A stretch of DNA of 64,000 bases. Origin: an uncultured Anaerolineae bacterium. GTDB lineage: Bacteria > Chloroflexota > Anaerolineae > Aggregatilineales > UBA2796. The stretch covers positions 1-64,000 of the forward strand of contig CALKXH010000093.1 in the NCBI GenBank assembly GCA_938005675.1, given 5' to 3'. The translations under genes and the position numbers were made by a program. The notes under the pieces are model-generated. The model was given only the letters and a program-made list of their open reading frames with translations, did not search any database and was not told the origin of the DNA. Below, one piece after another: positions 17,866-26,827 of the stretch (positions are counted from its first letter, which is position 1; each line of letters opens with the position of its first letter).

Positions 17866-18795
17866 CTACAGCCGCGTCGAGAGGTCGTAGAGGTTGGCGT
17901 CGCGCACGGGCGCGCCCGCCCGCAAGAAATTGCGCAGGCGCTCGCCCAAGTAAGCGACGATCTCGCCCAAGCCCGCCGCCGCAAAGTTGAAATTGGCGTA
18001 GGCTTGCACCGCTGCCGCCACCTTCAGCTCGCTGACGGAGCGCGGCACTTGCAGCACGACTGCGAACTGCGGCACGCGCTCGCGGAAGAACTCCGCGCCG
18101 CTGACCCGCCAAAAGACTTTGTGCGTCTTCTCGCCGCTGTGCTCGATCTGGGCGCGCACGAGGCGATAGTTGAACGGACCGACGCTCACGCCGCCGCCCA
18201 GCCCGACTCCGGCGCCCGCGCCCGCGCTCCCGCCGATGTTGGGCAGGCTCAGCGCGCCGCTGTGCAGCTCGAACTCAAAATTCTGGTTCAAGCGCACGGT
18301 CGCCTCGGCGTTCGCCTCTAGCAAAGTCAGGAATTTCTTATCGGGCAGGATCAGGGCGCTGATCGGGCGCTGATCGTCGGGGGCGGTCGGGTTGAACTCG
18401 ACGGCGCACTCCACGCGCACGAAGGGCATGTTCGGGCGGGCGTGGTAGCCGACGGGCAGATGCAGCCAGTAGAAGTTGTAGCGCTCGCTCAGGCGCTTGA
18501 ACAGCTGCGGCACGGGCAAATTCTGCTCGGTGAAGTGCGCCTCCTCCAGCTTGAGGAAGTCCAGCTGGCGGCTGAGGAAGGCGCGCTGCTCGTTCAGCTC
18601 GGCGAGGAGCTGCTCGGCGGGCGCGAGGGGGCTCTCCATGCGCCGAGTCGTCTCGCCCATGCTGCGCCTGATGGGTTCTTCGCCCAGCTCGCGCGCCAAG
18701 CCGATGACGTTCTCGCGCACCTCCGCCATCAGGGCGTCGCGGCTCTCGCCGCCGAAATCGAACTCAAAAGTCAAGGGAGTGGGACTGTCAGTCAT
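17866..18795 (-). CDS. Conserved-looking protein of unknown function with Gly-rich hinge (first gene of TIR/CHAT/FHIPEP operon)
   Basis: ATG (MTDSPTPLTFEFDFGGE) at 18795; 11 bp from CHAT start; NIGGSAGAGAGVGLGGGVSVGPFNYR stretch. Confidence 0.75.
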   Translation of the reverse strand: MTDSPTPLTFEFDFGGESRDALMAEVRENVIGLARELGEEPIRRSMGETTRRMESPLAPAEQLLAELNEQRAFLSRQLDFLKLEEAHFTEQNLPVPQLFKRLSERYNFYWLHLPVGYHARPNMPFVRVECAVEFNPTAPDDQRPISALILPDKKFLTLLEANAEATVRLNQNFEFELHSGALSLPNIGGSAGAGAGVGLGGGVSVGPFNYRLVRAQIEHSGEKTHKVFWRVSGAEFFRERVPQFAVVLQVPRSVSELKVAAAVQAYANFNFAAAGLGEIVAYLGERLRNFLRAGAPVRDANLYDLSTRL

Positions 18796-18828
18796 GCTGC
18801 CTCCGCGCGCGTGATATGGCATAGCAGT

Positions 18829-18857
18829 AGCGTACAGCGATTCGCCCGATAAGGCAA
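18829..18857 (-). promoter_or_regulatory. Candidate sigma70-type promoter for the TIR/CHAT/FHIPEP operon
   Basis: Minus strand TTGCCT-17 nt-TACGCT upstream of ATG at 18795. Confidence 0.4.
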
Positions 18858-18917
18858 GCCGCCCTCCGAAAGCTATAATTGAAGTATGCCCAATACGCAC
18901 AAGAGAGCGGAGATTCG

Positions 18918-19760
18918 ATGCGAATTTTGATCACGGGCGTCGGCGGCGGCGTGGGCGGCGCCTTGCTGCGCCGACTGCCCGACGCCATCGGCTACGCGCA
19001 CAGCCAACTGGATGTGACCGATCCGCAAGCCGTGTTGCGCGCCATCGCGGAGGCAGCCCCGCAAGTGGTGATCCACTGCGCTGCGCTCACCAACGTGGAT
19101 CGTTGCGCCCAAGCGCCTGAGGAGGCGCTCTATGTGAACGGCTTCGGCACGCAGAACGTGGCACTTGCCTGCCAGAAGGTCGGGGCGGCGCTGTGCTACC
19201 TCAGCACCAACGAGGTCTTCAATGGCGAGCGCGGCGCGCCCTACGGCGAGTACGATCCAACCCAACCCGCCAATCCCTACGGCTACAGCAAGTCCGTCGG
19301 CGAGCAGATCGTCCGCGAACTTGTGCCGCAGCACTACATCGTGCGCACCTCGTGGGTCTTCGCCCACAACGGACGCAACTTTCTGCAGCGGATCGTCGGC
19401 TTGGCGCGCGAGGGCAAGCCGCTCTCGGTCGTCACCGACGAGGTGGCTTGCCCCACCTACGCCGAAGACCTCGCCGAGGGCATCCTCGCGCTGGTGCACA
19501 CCGAGCGCTACGGCACGTATCACCTGACCAATCAAGGCGCGCTCTCGCGCTACGCCTTCGCCCGCGCCATCCTCGATGCCTACGGCATGGCGGATTATCC
19601 CATCGCGCCCATCGTCAAGGCGCAGTTCAATCGTCCCTCGCGCCCGCCGACCTACTCCGCCTTGCAGAACACCTTCGCCGCCCTGATCGGCATCACCCTG
19701 CGCGATTGGCGCGCCGCCCTACACGCTTTTATCGAGTATGAGAGAGAACGAGAGAGATAA
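18918..19760 (+). CDS. SDR/RmlD-like sugar nucleotide reductase (dTDP-4-dehydrorhamnose reductase family)
   Basis: MRILITGVGGGVGGALLRRL, YLSTNEVFNGERGAPYGEYDPTQPANPYGYSKSVGE. Confidence 0.88.
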   Translation: MRILITGVGGGVGGALLRRLPDAIGYAHSQLDVTDPQAVLRAIAEAAPQVVIHCAALTNVDRCAQAPEEALYVNGFGTQNVALACQKVGAALCYLSTNEVFNGERGAPYGEYDPTQPANPYGYSKSVGEQIVRELVPQHYIVRTSWVFAHNGRNFLQRIVGLAREGKPLSVVTDEVACPTYAEDLAEGILALVHTERYGTYHLTNQGALSRYAFARAILDAYGMADYPIAPIVKAQFNRPSRPPTYSALQNTFAALIGITLRDWRAALHAFIEYERERER

Positions 19761-19763
19761 CGC

Positions 19764-20507
19764 ATGAGCCCGACAATCCCTGTGACCTTTCAGTTGGAGG
19801 ACGGCGAGTCGTTCAGCGGCGAGGTGCCGCGCCACGCCATCGTCCACGAGGCGATGGAGCGACTCTTGCCGCACGGCTTCCTCAAAAACAAACGCATCAG
19901 CATCGCCCAGTCGCAGAGCGGCGATCTGATCTACCCGGATATGTTCTGCGGCGAGATTTACGACCAATACGGCGACGCCCAGCTGCGCATCACGGCGCGC
20001 GCCCTGCCCGAAGGCGAAGCGGCGCGCCCGTGGCGCAACCTCGGCTTCGATCACCTCGCCCTGAGCATGGTGGATCGGCGCGCCGCTGTGGACTTCTTCT
20101 CGCGCGGCTTGGGCATGGTCATCATGCGCGATGACGAGCACCTCGCCGTGCTGAGCGCCCCGCACGGCAACACGGCGCTCTTCCTCTTCGAGGCGGAGGC
20201 GGGCAAGCCGCTCAGCGATGGCGTGCCCAGCCGCATCCATCACCTCGGCTTCGTGGTGGATGACCTCGAAGCCGCCTACCAGCACTTGCGCGCCAATTTC
20301 CCTGAGTTCGTCAGCGATTTCACCCTGCTGGAGCGCCTTGAGCGCTGGTCGCTCTACGGCAAGATCAGCTTTGGCGGCGTCACCTTCATGATCCAGCTCT
20401 CGCAGATCAAAGACGCCTATCGCGGCTTCCCCGATGCAAGGCTGTACGCCGATCTGATGTACGACTACAGCAGCAGGCATTACGGCGTACGCTTCATGCC
20501 CGGTTGA
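19764..20507 (+). CDS. VOC/glyoxalase-fold protein with N-terminal extra domain
   Basis: NLGFDHLALSMVDRRAAVDFFSRGLGM...RIHHLGFVVDDLEAAYQHL. Confidence 0.75.
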   Translation: MSPTIPVTFQLEDGESFSGEVPRHAIVHEAMERLLPHGFLKNKRISIAQSQSGDLIYPDMFCGEIYDQYGDAQLRITARALPEGEAARPWRNLGFDHLALSMVDRRAAVDFFSRGLGMVIMRDDEHLAVLSAPHGNTALFLFEAEAGKPLSDGVPSRIHHLGFVVDDLEAAYQHLRANFPEFVSDFTLLERLERWSLYGKISFGGVTFMIQLSQIKDAYRGFPDARLYADLMYDYSSRHYGVRFMPG

Positions 20508-20520
20508 TGGAGGACGTGCT

Positions 20521-21285
20521 ATGAGCAAAATCATCGCAGAGGGCGTGACCATTCGCTACGCCGACCGCAGCGGCATCGGCGAGGTGACGGCGGTACAAGA
20601 CGTCTCGTTCAGCGTGGCGGAGGGCGAATTCGTCTGTCTGGTCGGACCGAGCGGCTGCGGCAAGACCAGCTTGCTGCGCGCGGTCGCCGGCTTGCAGCCG
20701 ATCAGCGGCGGTCGGCTGCACCTGCAGCGCAGCGACGAAAAACGTCCCGCCACGGCGATGGTCTTTCAGGGCGCGGCGGTCTTCCCATGGCTGACCGTGC
20801 TGGAGAACGTCAGCTACGGTTTGCGCACGCGCGGCATCCCCTACGCCCAGCAGCTCGCCATCGCGCGGGAGTGGATCGCGCGGGTGAAGTTGGAGCGCTT
20901 CGCCGAAGCCTATCCGCATCAGCTCTCTGGCGGGATGCAGCAGCGGGTCGGTTTGGCGCGCGCCTTCGCCTACAACGCCGAAGTCCTGCTGATGGATGAG
21001 CCCTTCGGCGCGCTCGACGCCCAGACGCGCCTGATCCTGCAGGATACGCTGCTGGAGCTGTGGCAAGCCAGCGGCAGCACGGTCATTTTTGTGACGCACA
21101 GCATCGATGAGGCGCTGACCTTGGCGGATCGGCTGCTGGTCATGTCGGCGCGACCGGGGCACATCCTGAGCGACGAGCGCGTGGAGATTCCGCGCCCGCG
21201 CGAGGCGGTGGCGCTGCGCAGCGATCCGCACTACGGGGCGCTGTTCGGCAAGGTCTGGGCGTTGCTGCGCGAGCAGGTCGCTTAG
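20521..21285 (+). CDS. ABC transporter ATP-binding protein (nitrate/sulfonate/taurine type, SsuB/TauB-like)
   Basis: LVGPSGCGKTSLLRAVAGL, LSGGMQQRVGLARAFAYNAEVLLMDEPFGALDAQTR. Confidence 0.92.
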   Translation: MSKIIAEGVTIRYADRSGIGEVTAVQDVSFSVAEGEFVCLVGPSGCGKTSLLRAVAGLQPISGGRLHLQRSDEKRPATAMVFQGAAVFPWLTVLENVSYGLRTRGIPYAQQLAIAREWIARVKLERFAEAYPHQLSGGMQQRVGLARAFAYNAEVLLMDEPFGALDAQTRLILQDTLLELWQASGSTVIFVTHSIDEALTLADRLLVMSARPGHILSDERVEIPRPREAVALRSDPHYGALFGKVWALLREQVA

Positions 21286-22229
21286 TCGATCACGACGGCG
21301 ATCTCGCGCACTTGCGCGCCGCCCAGCAGCTCATAGAGTTGGCGGGCGGCTAAGATGGGCAGCTCGATGTTGGGCAGGACGTTGGGCGTGCCAAAGCGGT
21401 TATGCCAATTCACGCCGTAGAGCGGGATCGGCTTGCCGTGCTGAGGCGTGAGCAGCATCTGCCACGTATGCAGGTAGGGCGCTCTGGGCGCGCGCGCCGA
21501 GGGCAAGCCCAGCCGCAACGTCCCGATGCTGCGCAGCAGCGGCGGCGCGTGCATGGCGGTCTTGCCGATGAAAGTCTCGCCATCGTAGAGGCTGAGCGCC
21601 TGCTGAGCGCTCTCCAGCCAGAGCGTCGGCTGGCTGAGCGGCGAGGGGCGCGGCAGCCAGCGCCGAAAGTGCAGGGCGTTCGCCCAGCCGAACGTGCCGC
21701 CGCCGTCGGCGGTCAGGCTCAGGGCGTACCAGAGCTGCCCGTGATCGTCGGTCAGCCAGTCGTGGACGTACATGAGCGTGCCGAAGGGATAGCGTCCGGT
21801 GATGGCGGCGTAGGGGGTGCAGGCGGCGCGCAGCGCAGTGCTGGGCGCAATGACCTCGTAGTAGCCTTTATGTAGCGCAATTGGGCGCGGCGGGCGCTCG
21901 TAAGGGAGGATCGGCTGCATCGACTCGCGCGGGAGGTAGCCCTCGGCGATGCGATACCACCAGCCGTCCTCGCTGACGCCCAAGAGGGGACGCAGGCTTT
22001 CGGCGGGCAGCTTGGCGAGCGCTTGAGCGGTAGCTTGCGGCTTGGGGCGCACGTCGGTGGCTTTGAAGAGCCGACCGAGCAGCTCGCTCTCAGGCGGGAT
22101 GCCGAAGGTGGCGCCGTGGGCTAGGGTGGTGAACTGAAGCGGGGTGGCTTCGGCGGCGGAGCTATGAGTCAGCCCGAAGAGCGCGGCGAAGGCGCTGGTG
22201 CGTTGTAGGAATTGGCGTCGTGTCAGCAT
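21282..22229 (-). CDS. Tat-signal L,D-transpeptidase (YkuD)-like protein lacking catalytic His/Cys
   Basis: RRQFLQRT signal; LYGVNWHNRFGTPNVLPNIELPILAARQLYELL aligns with YkuD HGTYWHxxFGTPxSHGCVNL. Confidence 0.65.
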   Translation of the reverse strand: MLTRRQFLQRTSAFAALFGLTHSSAAEATPLQFTTLAHGATFGIPPESELLGRLFKATDVRPKPQATAQALAKLPAESLRPLLGVSEDGWWYRIAEGYLPRESMQPILPYERPPRPIALHKGYYEVIAPSTALRAACTPYAAITGRYPFGTLMYVHDWLTDDHGQLWYALSLTADGGGTFGWANALHFRRWLPRPSPLSQPTLWLESAQQALSLYDGETFIGKTAMHAPPLLRSIGTLRLGLPSARAPRAPYLHTWQMLLTPQHGKPIPLYGVNWHNRFGTPNVLPNIELPILAARQLYELLGGAQVREIAVVID

Positions 22230-22777
22230 TATTGGTTGGCTAGAAGCGCCTGAATAGCCCCGTCCAGTTCTTCGCGCGTGCGCAAGCCCTCTAGAATACG
22301 GAACGTCCTGCCGCGCGCGTCGAGCAGCACGGTGTAGGGGATGAATTGCACGTTGTAGCGCCGAATCAGGCTGCGCGAGGCGGCGTTATCAACGTCGACA
22401 TCCCAAAAGTTGACCCGCCCGCGATATTTCTCCTGCATGGCTCGCACGGCGGGGCGCATCTGGCGGCAGGGCTGGCACCACGTCGCTGTGAAGCGGATGT
22501 AATGCGGCTTGCCGTTCAGGACGATCTCAGAGATGCCCGGCGTGGCGGTCGGCAGCCTCTCGAAGTTGCCGAAGATCATGGCGCTGGCGGCGGTCAGGGT
22601 CAGCAGCGGCTCAGGCACGCTCGGCGTGGGCGAGGCGAGCGCTGAGCGGGGGCGGGTCGGGGTGGCGGTGTTGGCTTGCGAGTAGGCTGCGCTGGGCAAG
22701 GCGAGGACGATCAGGCTGCTGAGCAGCAGGATGCATAACAGGGCGATTGGAAGCGCGCGGCGCAAAGGACTTAGCAT
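22229..22777 (-). CDS. Secreted/membrane-anchored thioredoxin-fold protein
   Basis: N-term TM; YIRFTATWCQPCRQMRPAVRAMQEKYRGRVNFWDVDVD. Confidence 0.88.
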   Translation of the reverse strand: MLSPLRRALPIALLCILLLSSLIVLALPSAAYSQANTATPTRPRSALASPTPSVPEPLLTLTAASAMIFGNFERLPTATPGISEIVLNGKPHYIRFTATWCQPCRQMRPAVRAMQEKYRGRVNFWDVDVDNAASRSLIRRYNVQFIPYTVLLDARGRTFRILEGLRTREELDGAIQALLANQ

Positions 22778-22939
22778 GATATTCTCTCACTACACGGATT
22801 CGCTCAATATGCTAGTAATTGTACAAGACTTGGGCAGAATTGCGTTTAACAATTTGCACATAATCTGTCAGAGGGGAGAGCGAGGCTTGGCGCGCCCTCG
22901 CAACGCGGCGCTGCGAGGGCGGGCTGCGCTGAGGAGGGC

Positions 22940-24037
22940 TCAGGCTTGCGCCAAGAACTCGTTCATGGCGGCGAACAGCTCGTGCATATCGGAGGGGGTC
23001 AGGTCGCCCATGTGTGCGATGCGGAAGGTTGAGTCTTTGAGCTTGCCGTAGCCGTCGGAGATGGTCATGCCGCGCGCCTTGAGGAACTTGTTGAGGGCTT
23101 TCACGTCAATGCGGCGCGTGTTGGCGACGGTCGTGACGGTCGGCGAGTGGTAGCCCTCTTCCGAGAACAGGGCGAAGCCCGCCTCAGCCGCCCAGTCGCG
23201 CGTCATGCGCGCCATGTGATCGTGGCGGGCGAAGCGCGCCTCCAAGCCTTCGGCGAGCATGTAATCGAGCTGCTGGTCGGTGGCGTAGAGCAGCGAGATA
23301 TTGGGCGTGGCGGGCGTGTGATTCTTGAGCAGGAATTTCTCCAGCTCTAGGAAGTCGAAGTAGTAGCCGCGATAGGGCACTTGCTTGGCGCGCTCAAGGG
23401 TGCGGTCGGAGACGGCGGCGAAAGCCAAGCCGGGCGGCAGCGCCATCGCCTTTTGCGTCGAGGTCAGCAGCACATCCAAGCCCAGCCCGTCGAAATCGAT
23501 CTTGTAGCCGCCGAGGATGCTCACGGCGTCCACCAGGATGAGCGTATCGGGGAATTGGCGGATGACGGCTGCCATCTCTTCGAGCGGATTCTTGACCCCG
23601 GTGCTGGTCTCGTTGAGGACGATGGCGACGGCGTCGTAGTGTTGGGCGCGCAGGCGCTCTTCAAGCTGCTCTGGCTTGATGGCGCGCCCCCATTCCACCT
23701 CGATTGCCTCCGCTTGCTTGCCGTTCGCCTTGCTGATCTCGTACCAGCGCTCGCTGAAGGCGCCGTTGACGAGGTGCAGCACTTTTTGGTCGTCGCGGAT
23801 GCAATTGCGCGAGGCAGCCTCCCACAGCCCGGTGCCGGAGGAGGTTGAGACGTACACGCGCGATTGCGTGTAGAAGAGTTGGCGCAGCTTGGCTTGGGTG
23901 CGAGCGAAGAGCGTCTCGAAGTCCGAGCCGCGATGCCCGATCATCCAGCGGCTTTGCGCCTCAAGAATCTCGCGCCGCACTTCGGTCGGACCGGGGATGT
24001 ACAGGCGGACGTGATCTGGTTTCACCGCTTCGGTCAT
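22940..24037 (-). CDS. Class V aminotransferase (alanine/serine-glyoxylate aminotransferase family)
   Basis: IPGPTEVRREILEAQSRWMIGHRGSDF; LVDAVSILGGYKIDFDGLGLDVLLTSTQKAMALPPGLAF. Confidence 0.9.
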   Translation of the reverse strand: MTEAVKPDHVRLYIPGPTEVRREILEAQSRWMIGHRGSDFETLFARTQAKLRQLFYTQSRVYVSTSSGTGLWEAASRNCIRDDQKVLHLVNGAFSERWYEISKANGKQAEAIEVEWGRAIKPEQLEERLRAQHYDAVAIVLNETSTGVKNPLEEMAAVIRQFPDTLILVDAVSILGGYKIDFDGLGLDVLLTSTQKAMALPPGLAFAAVSDRTLERAKQVPYRGYYFDFLELEKFLLKNHTPATPNISLLYATDQQLDYMLAEGLEARFARHDHMARMTRDWAAEAGFALFSEEGYHSPTVTTVANTRRIDVKALNKFLKARGMTISDGYGKLKDSTFRIAHMGDLTPSDMHELFAAMNEFLAQA

Positions 24038-24105
24038 GCAGAAAGTCTCCTTAATCGATGTGCCACAAGTGCCGATAGAAGAGTTGTGGCTCTCTTAATA
24101 AGATT

Positions 24106-25188
24106 TTAGCGCGCGCTGCGCAGCAAGTCGATCAGGCGGGCGATGGCGGGCGTGGGCATCGGATCGCTGCCGTAGAGGGCGGCGAGGTAGACGCTGACGT
24201 AATCGCCGTAGAGCGCCGCCGTGAGCGCCTGAGCGAGGGCGCTCTCGCCCGCCCCAGCGACGCTATCCGGCACGAAGCCCGCCTCCATCAGGGCGCGGCG
24301 GGTCAGGCTTTGGCGCAGGGCTAGACGCGGATGATCGTAGTGCGCCGACTCAAGGCTGACCGAGGCGATCCGCACTGACTCAGGCAGGTTCGCCAAGCCT
24401 TGCAGCAGATTATAATCCAGATTGGGCAATTCATCACATAGGGCGAGCGTCTTGGCGTTCTGCAGCAGGCTGAGCTGCCAGCGGCGCGCCACCGCCGCCA
24501 TGAAGCCGCCGCCATAGATGAGCGGCAGCCGTCCGATCATCTGGGCGGCGAGGCGCTTGGCGGGGTTGCCCGTCGGCGGGACGGCGACGCCGAGCTTGTG
24601 AGCGCTCTGGCGCAGCTGCGCGACCGCCTCTTGCACGTCGGCGCTGGGATCGCGCACCAAGCCGAGCCGATCCACCAACGCGAAGAGCAGCGTCACTTGG
24701 GCGTAAAAGGCGAGGCGCGAGACGCCCTCCGAGGCGTGGCGCCACAAGGTCACGCCCGATTGCTCGGCGTAATCCGCCAGCGCGCCGCCGCCCGTGAGCG
24801 CCAAAATTTGCGCACCGCGCGCGTCTGCCAGCTCGAAGGCGCTGAAGGTCTCCTCCGTATCGCCGCTGGGATCGAGCAGGACGACCAGAGTCGCTTGCCC
24901 ATCGGCGTAGGCGGGCAGATCGTAGCCGCGACAGACCACGACGGGCAAGTTGAGGGTCTCGGCGCTCAGGGCGGCGAAGAGCTCGGCGGCTGCGGCGGCA
25001 TCGCTGAGCGCCGCGATCACGATTTTATCGATGAAGCGAGCATTTTCGGGCATGGGAAGGGCGTCTCGCCCTTGCCAAAGGACGTCTAGGGAGTCGGCTA
25101 GGCGCTCTAGGTGGCTGAACATGCCGTAGGCATCGAGGGCGCGCAGCGCCTCAGGCTCGTCAAGGATGCTCACAGGTGAAAGCTCCAA
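24106..25188 (-). CDS. SIS-domain bifunctional phosphoglucose/phosphomannose isomerase-like
   Basis: VLLDPSGDTEETFSAFELADARGAQILALTGGGALADYAE; PVVVCRGYDLPAY. Confidence 0.7.
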   Translation of the reverse strand: MELSPVSILDEPEALRALDAYGMFSHLERLADSLDVLWQGRDALPMPENARFIDKIVIAALSDAAAAAELFAALSAETLNLPVVVCRGYDLPAYADGQATLVVLLDPSGDTEETFSAFELADARGAQILALTGGGALADYAEQSGVTLWRHASEGVSRLAFYAQVTLLFALVDRLGLVRDPSADVQEAVAQLRQSAHKLGVAVPPTGNPAKRLAAQMIGRLPLIYGGGFMAAVARRWQLSLLQNAKTLALCDELPNLDYNLLQGLANLPESVRIASVSLESAHYDHPRLALRQSLTRRALMEAGFVPDSVAGAGESALAQALTAALYGDYVSVYLAALYGSDPMPTPAIARLIDLLRSAR

Positions 25189-25366
25189 CTTGAAACGGCG
25201 AAGGATTTTTTGAAGATACCACGCAGTGGCAGGCGCTTCAACCGCCTCGCGACAGGCTGATTTAATTTAACGAACTGCCACAAAATCTTAACGCATCCTT
25301 AAAGCAAGCTTGCTATGTTGTAGATGGCAACTATGCCTGTCGCTTAGCTAAAAAACTGGAGGAGCC

Positions 25367-26749
25367 ATGAACAAGTTCACCAAAGTGTTGGCAGTGGCGC
25401 TGATCGCCGCCATTGTCGTGGGCTTTGCGGGCGTGAGCAACACGTCGGCGCAGGGTACTTACATCAAGACCTTCGATCTCAAGCTGCCGGTGGCGGAAGG
25501 TCCGTACGCGGGCATCGATCCGAAGGGCACGACCATCACCTGGTGGCATCAGCACAGCGGTCAGCGCGAGCGCGCCGTGCAGGCTGCCGCCGAGAAGTTC
25601 AACGCCGAGAATCCGTTCGGCATCACCCTGAACGTGGTCTCGAAGGGCAGCTACGACGACATCTTCACGGCGGTGACCGCCGGCATCCAGACGGGCGAGC
25701 TGCCGGAGATCGTGGTGGCGTACGGCAATCAGGCTGCCGTCTACCAGAACAACCAGGCGCTGGTCGATCTGGAAGTCTTCGTGAAGGACCCGGTGCTGGG
25801 CATTCAGGACTTCGAGCAGGATATGTTCACGCGCTTCTTCGAGAGCGACCTGAACCCCGCTCACGACAATCAGCGCTTGGGCTTCAGCACCTACCGCTCG
25901 GTTGAGGTGCTGTACTACAACGTGGACGTGCTGACCGAGATGGGCTACAGCGGTCCGCCCAAGACCTGGGACGAGTTCGGCGAGATGGTCTGCCGCTTCG
26001 TGCGCGAGGGTCGCGGCACGGATGGCTACCAAATCCGCACTGACGCCTCCTTCATCGCGGCGGGCGCCTTCGCCGCCGGCGGCGATATCTTCGACCGCGC
26101 TGCGGGCGAGTTCACCTACAACAGCGATGCCGCCAAGGTGCTGCCGCGCGCCATCCAGAAGCTGCTGAACGACGGCTGCATCAAGAAGACCGTCGACCCG
26201 CGCGGGCGTAGCGATCAGGCTGCCTTCGCCAACGGCGCGGCGCTCTTCTACACGGGCTCGTCGTCAGGCATCCCCTTCGTCTGGACTGCCATCAAGGAGT
26301 CGCCCAAGCCCTTCGTCTTCGATGTGGCGCCCATCCCCGGCTACGGCGATAACCCGCCCGTCGTGAACGTCTACGGCGCCAGCAACAGCGTGGTGGCTAA
26401 GGGCAAGACGCCGGAGCAAATCCTCGCCTCGTGGATTTTCCTGCGCTGGTTCAGCGAGGCGGAGCAGCAGGCAGAGTGGGCGAAGGGCACCAACTACTTC
26501 CCCGTCCGCCGCTCGGCTGCTGAGAAGCTCGAAGACGTCTTCGCCGCCGAAGGCACTGGTCGCCCCTACCGCAGCGCCTTCGAGCTGCTGGGCAACACTA
26601 AGGAAGAGCCCTCGGTCGACGTCTACCAGACCGTCCGTAGCGAGACCAGCAAAGCCTTCAACGACATCCTCGACGGCGCCGATGTGGATGAGCGCCTCGA
26701 CGCGCTGACCAAGCTCGCCAACGAGCTGCTGGAAGCCTCGCGCAAGTAA
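25367..26749 (+). CDS. Extracellular sugar-type ABC solute-binding protein
   Basis: Signal peptide; TITWWHQHSGQRERAVQAAAEKFNAENP...VVAYGNQAAVYQ. Confidence 0.9.
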   Translation: MNKFTKVLAVALIAAIVVGFAGVSNTSAQGTYIKTFDLKLPVAEGPYAGIDPKGTTITWWHQHSGQRERAVQAAAEKFNAENPFGITLNVVSKGSYDDIFTAVTAGIQTGELPEIVVAYGNQAAVYQNNQALVDLEVFVKDPVLGIQDFEQDMFTRFFESDLNPAHDNQRLGFSTYRSVEVLYYNVDVLTEMGYSGPPKTWDEFGEMVCRFVREGRGTDGYQIRTDASFIAAGAFAAGGDIFDRAAGEFTYNSDAAKVLPRAIQKLLNDGCIKKTVDPRGRSDQAAFANGAALFYTGSSSGIPFVWTAIKESPKPFVFDVAPIPGYGDNPPVVNVYGASNSVVAKGKTPEQILASWIFLRWFSEAEQQAEWAKGTNYFPVRRSAAEKLEDVFAAEGTGRPYRSAFELLGNTKEEPSVDVYQTVRSETSKAFNDILDGADVDERLDALTKLANELLEASRK

Positions 26750-26772
26750 CGCTCACCGTACCTGAAATGACT

Positions 26773-26804
26773 AGGGCGCGATCAGCTTGATCGCGCCCTT
26801 TGTC
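26773..26804 (+). terminator. Intrinsic terminator after solute-binding protein gene
   Basis: AGGGCGCGATCA-gct-TGATCGCGCCCT, 12 bp perfect stem, then ttgtc. Confidence 0.8.
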
Positions 26805-26827
26805 ATCCGCTTAGCGCCCACAGCGCC

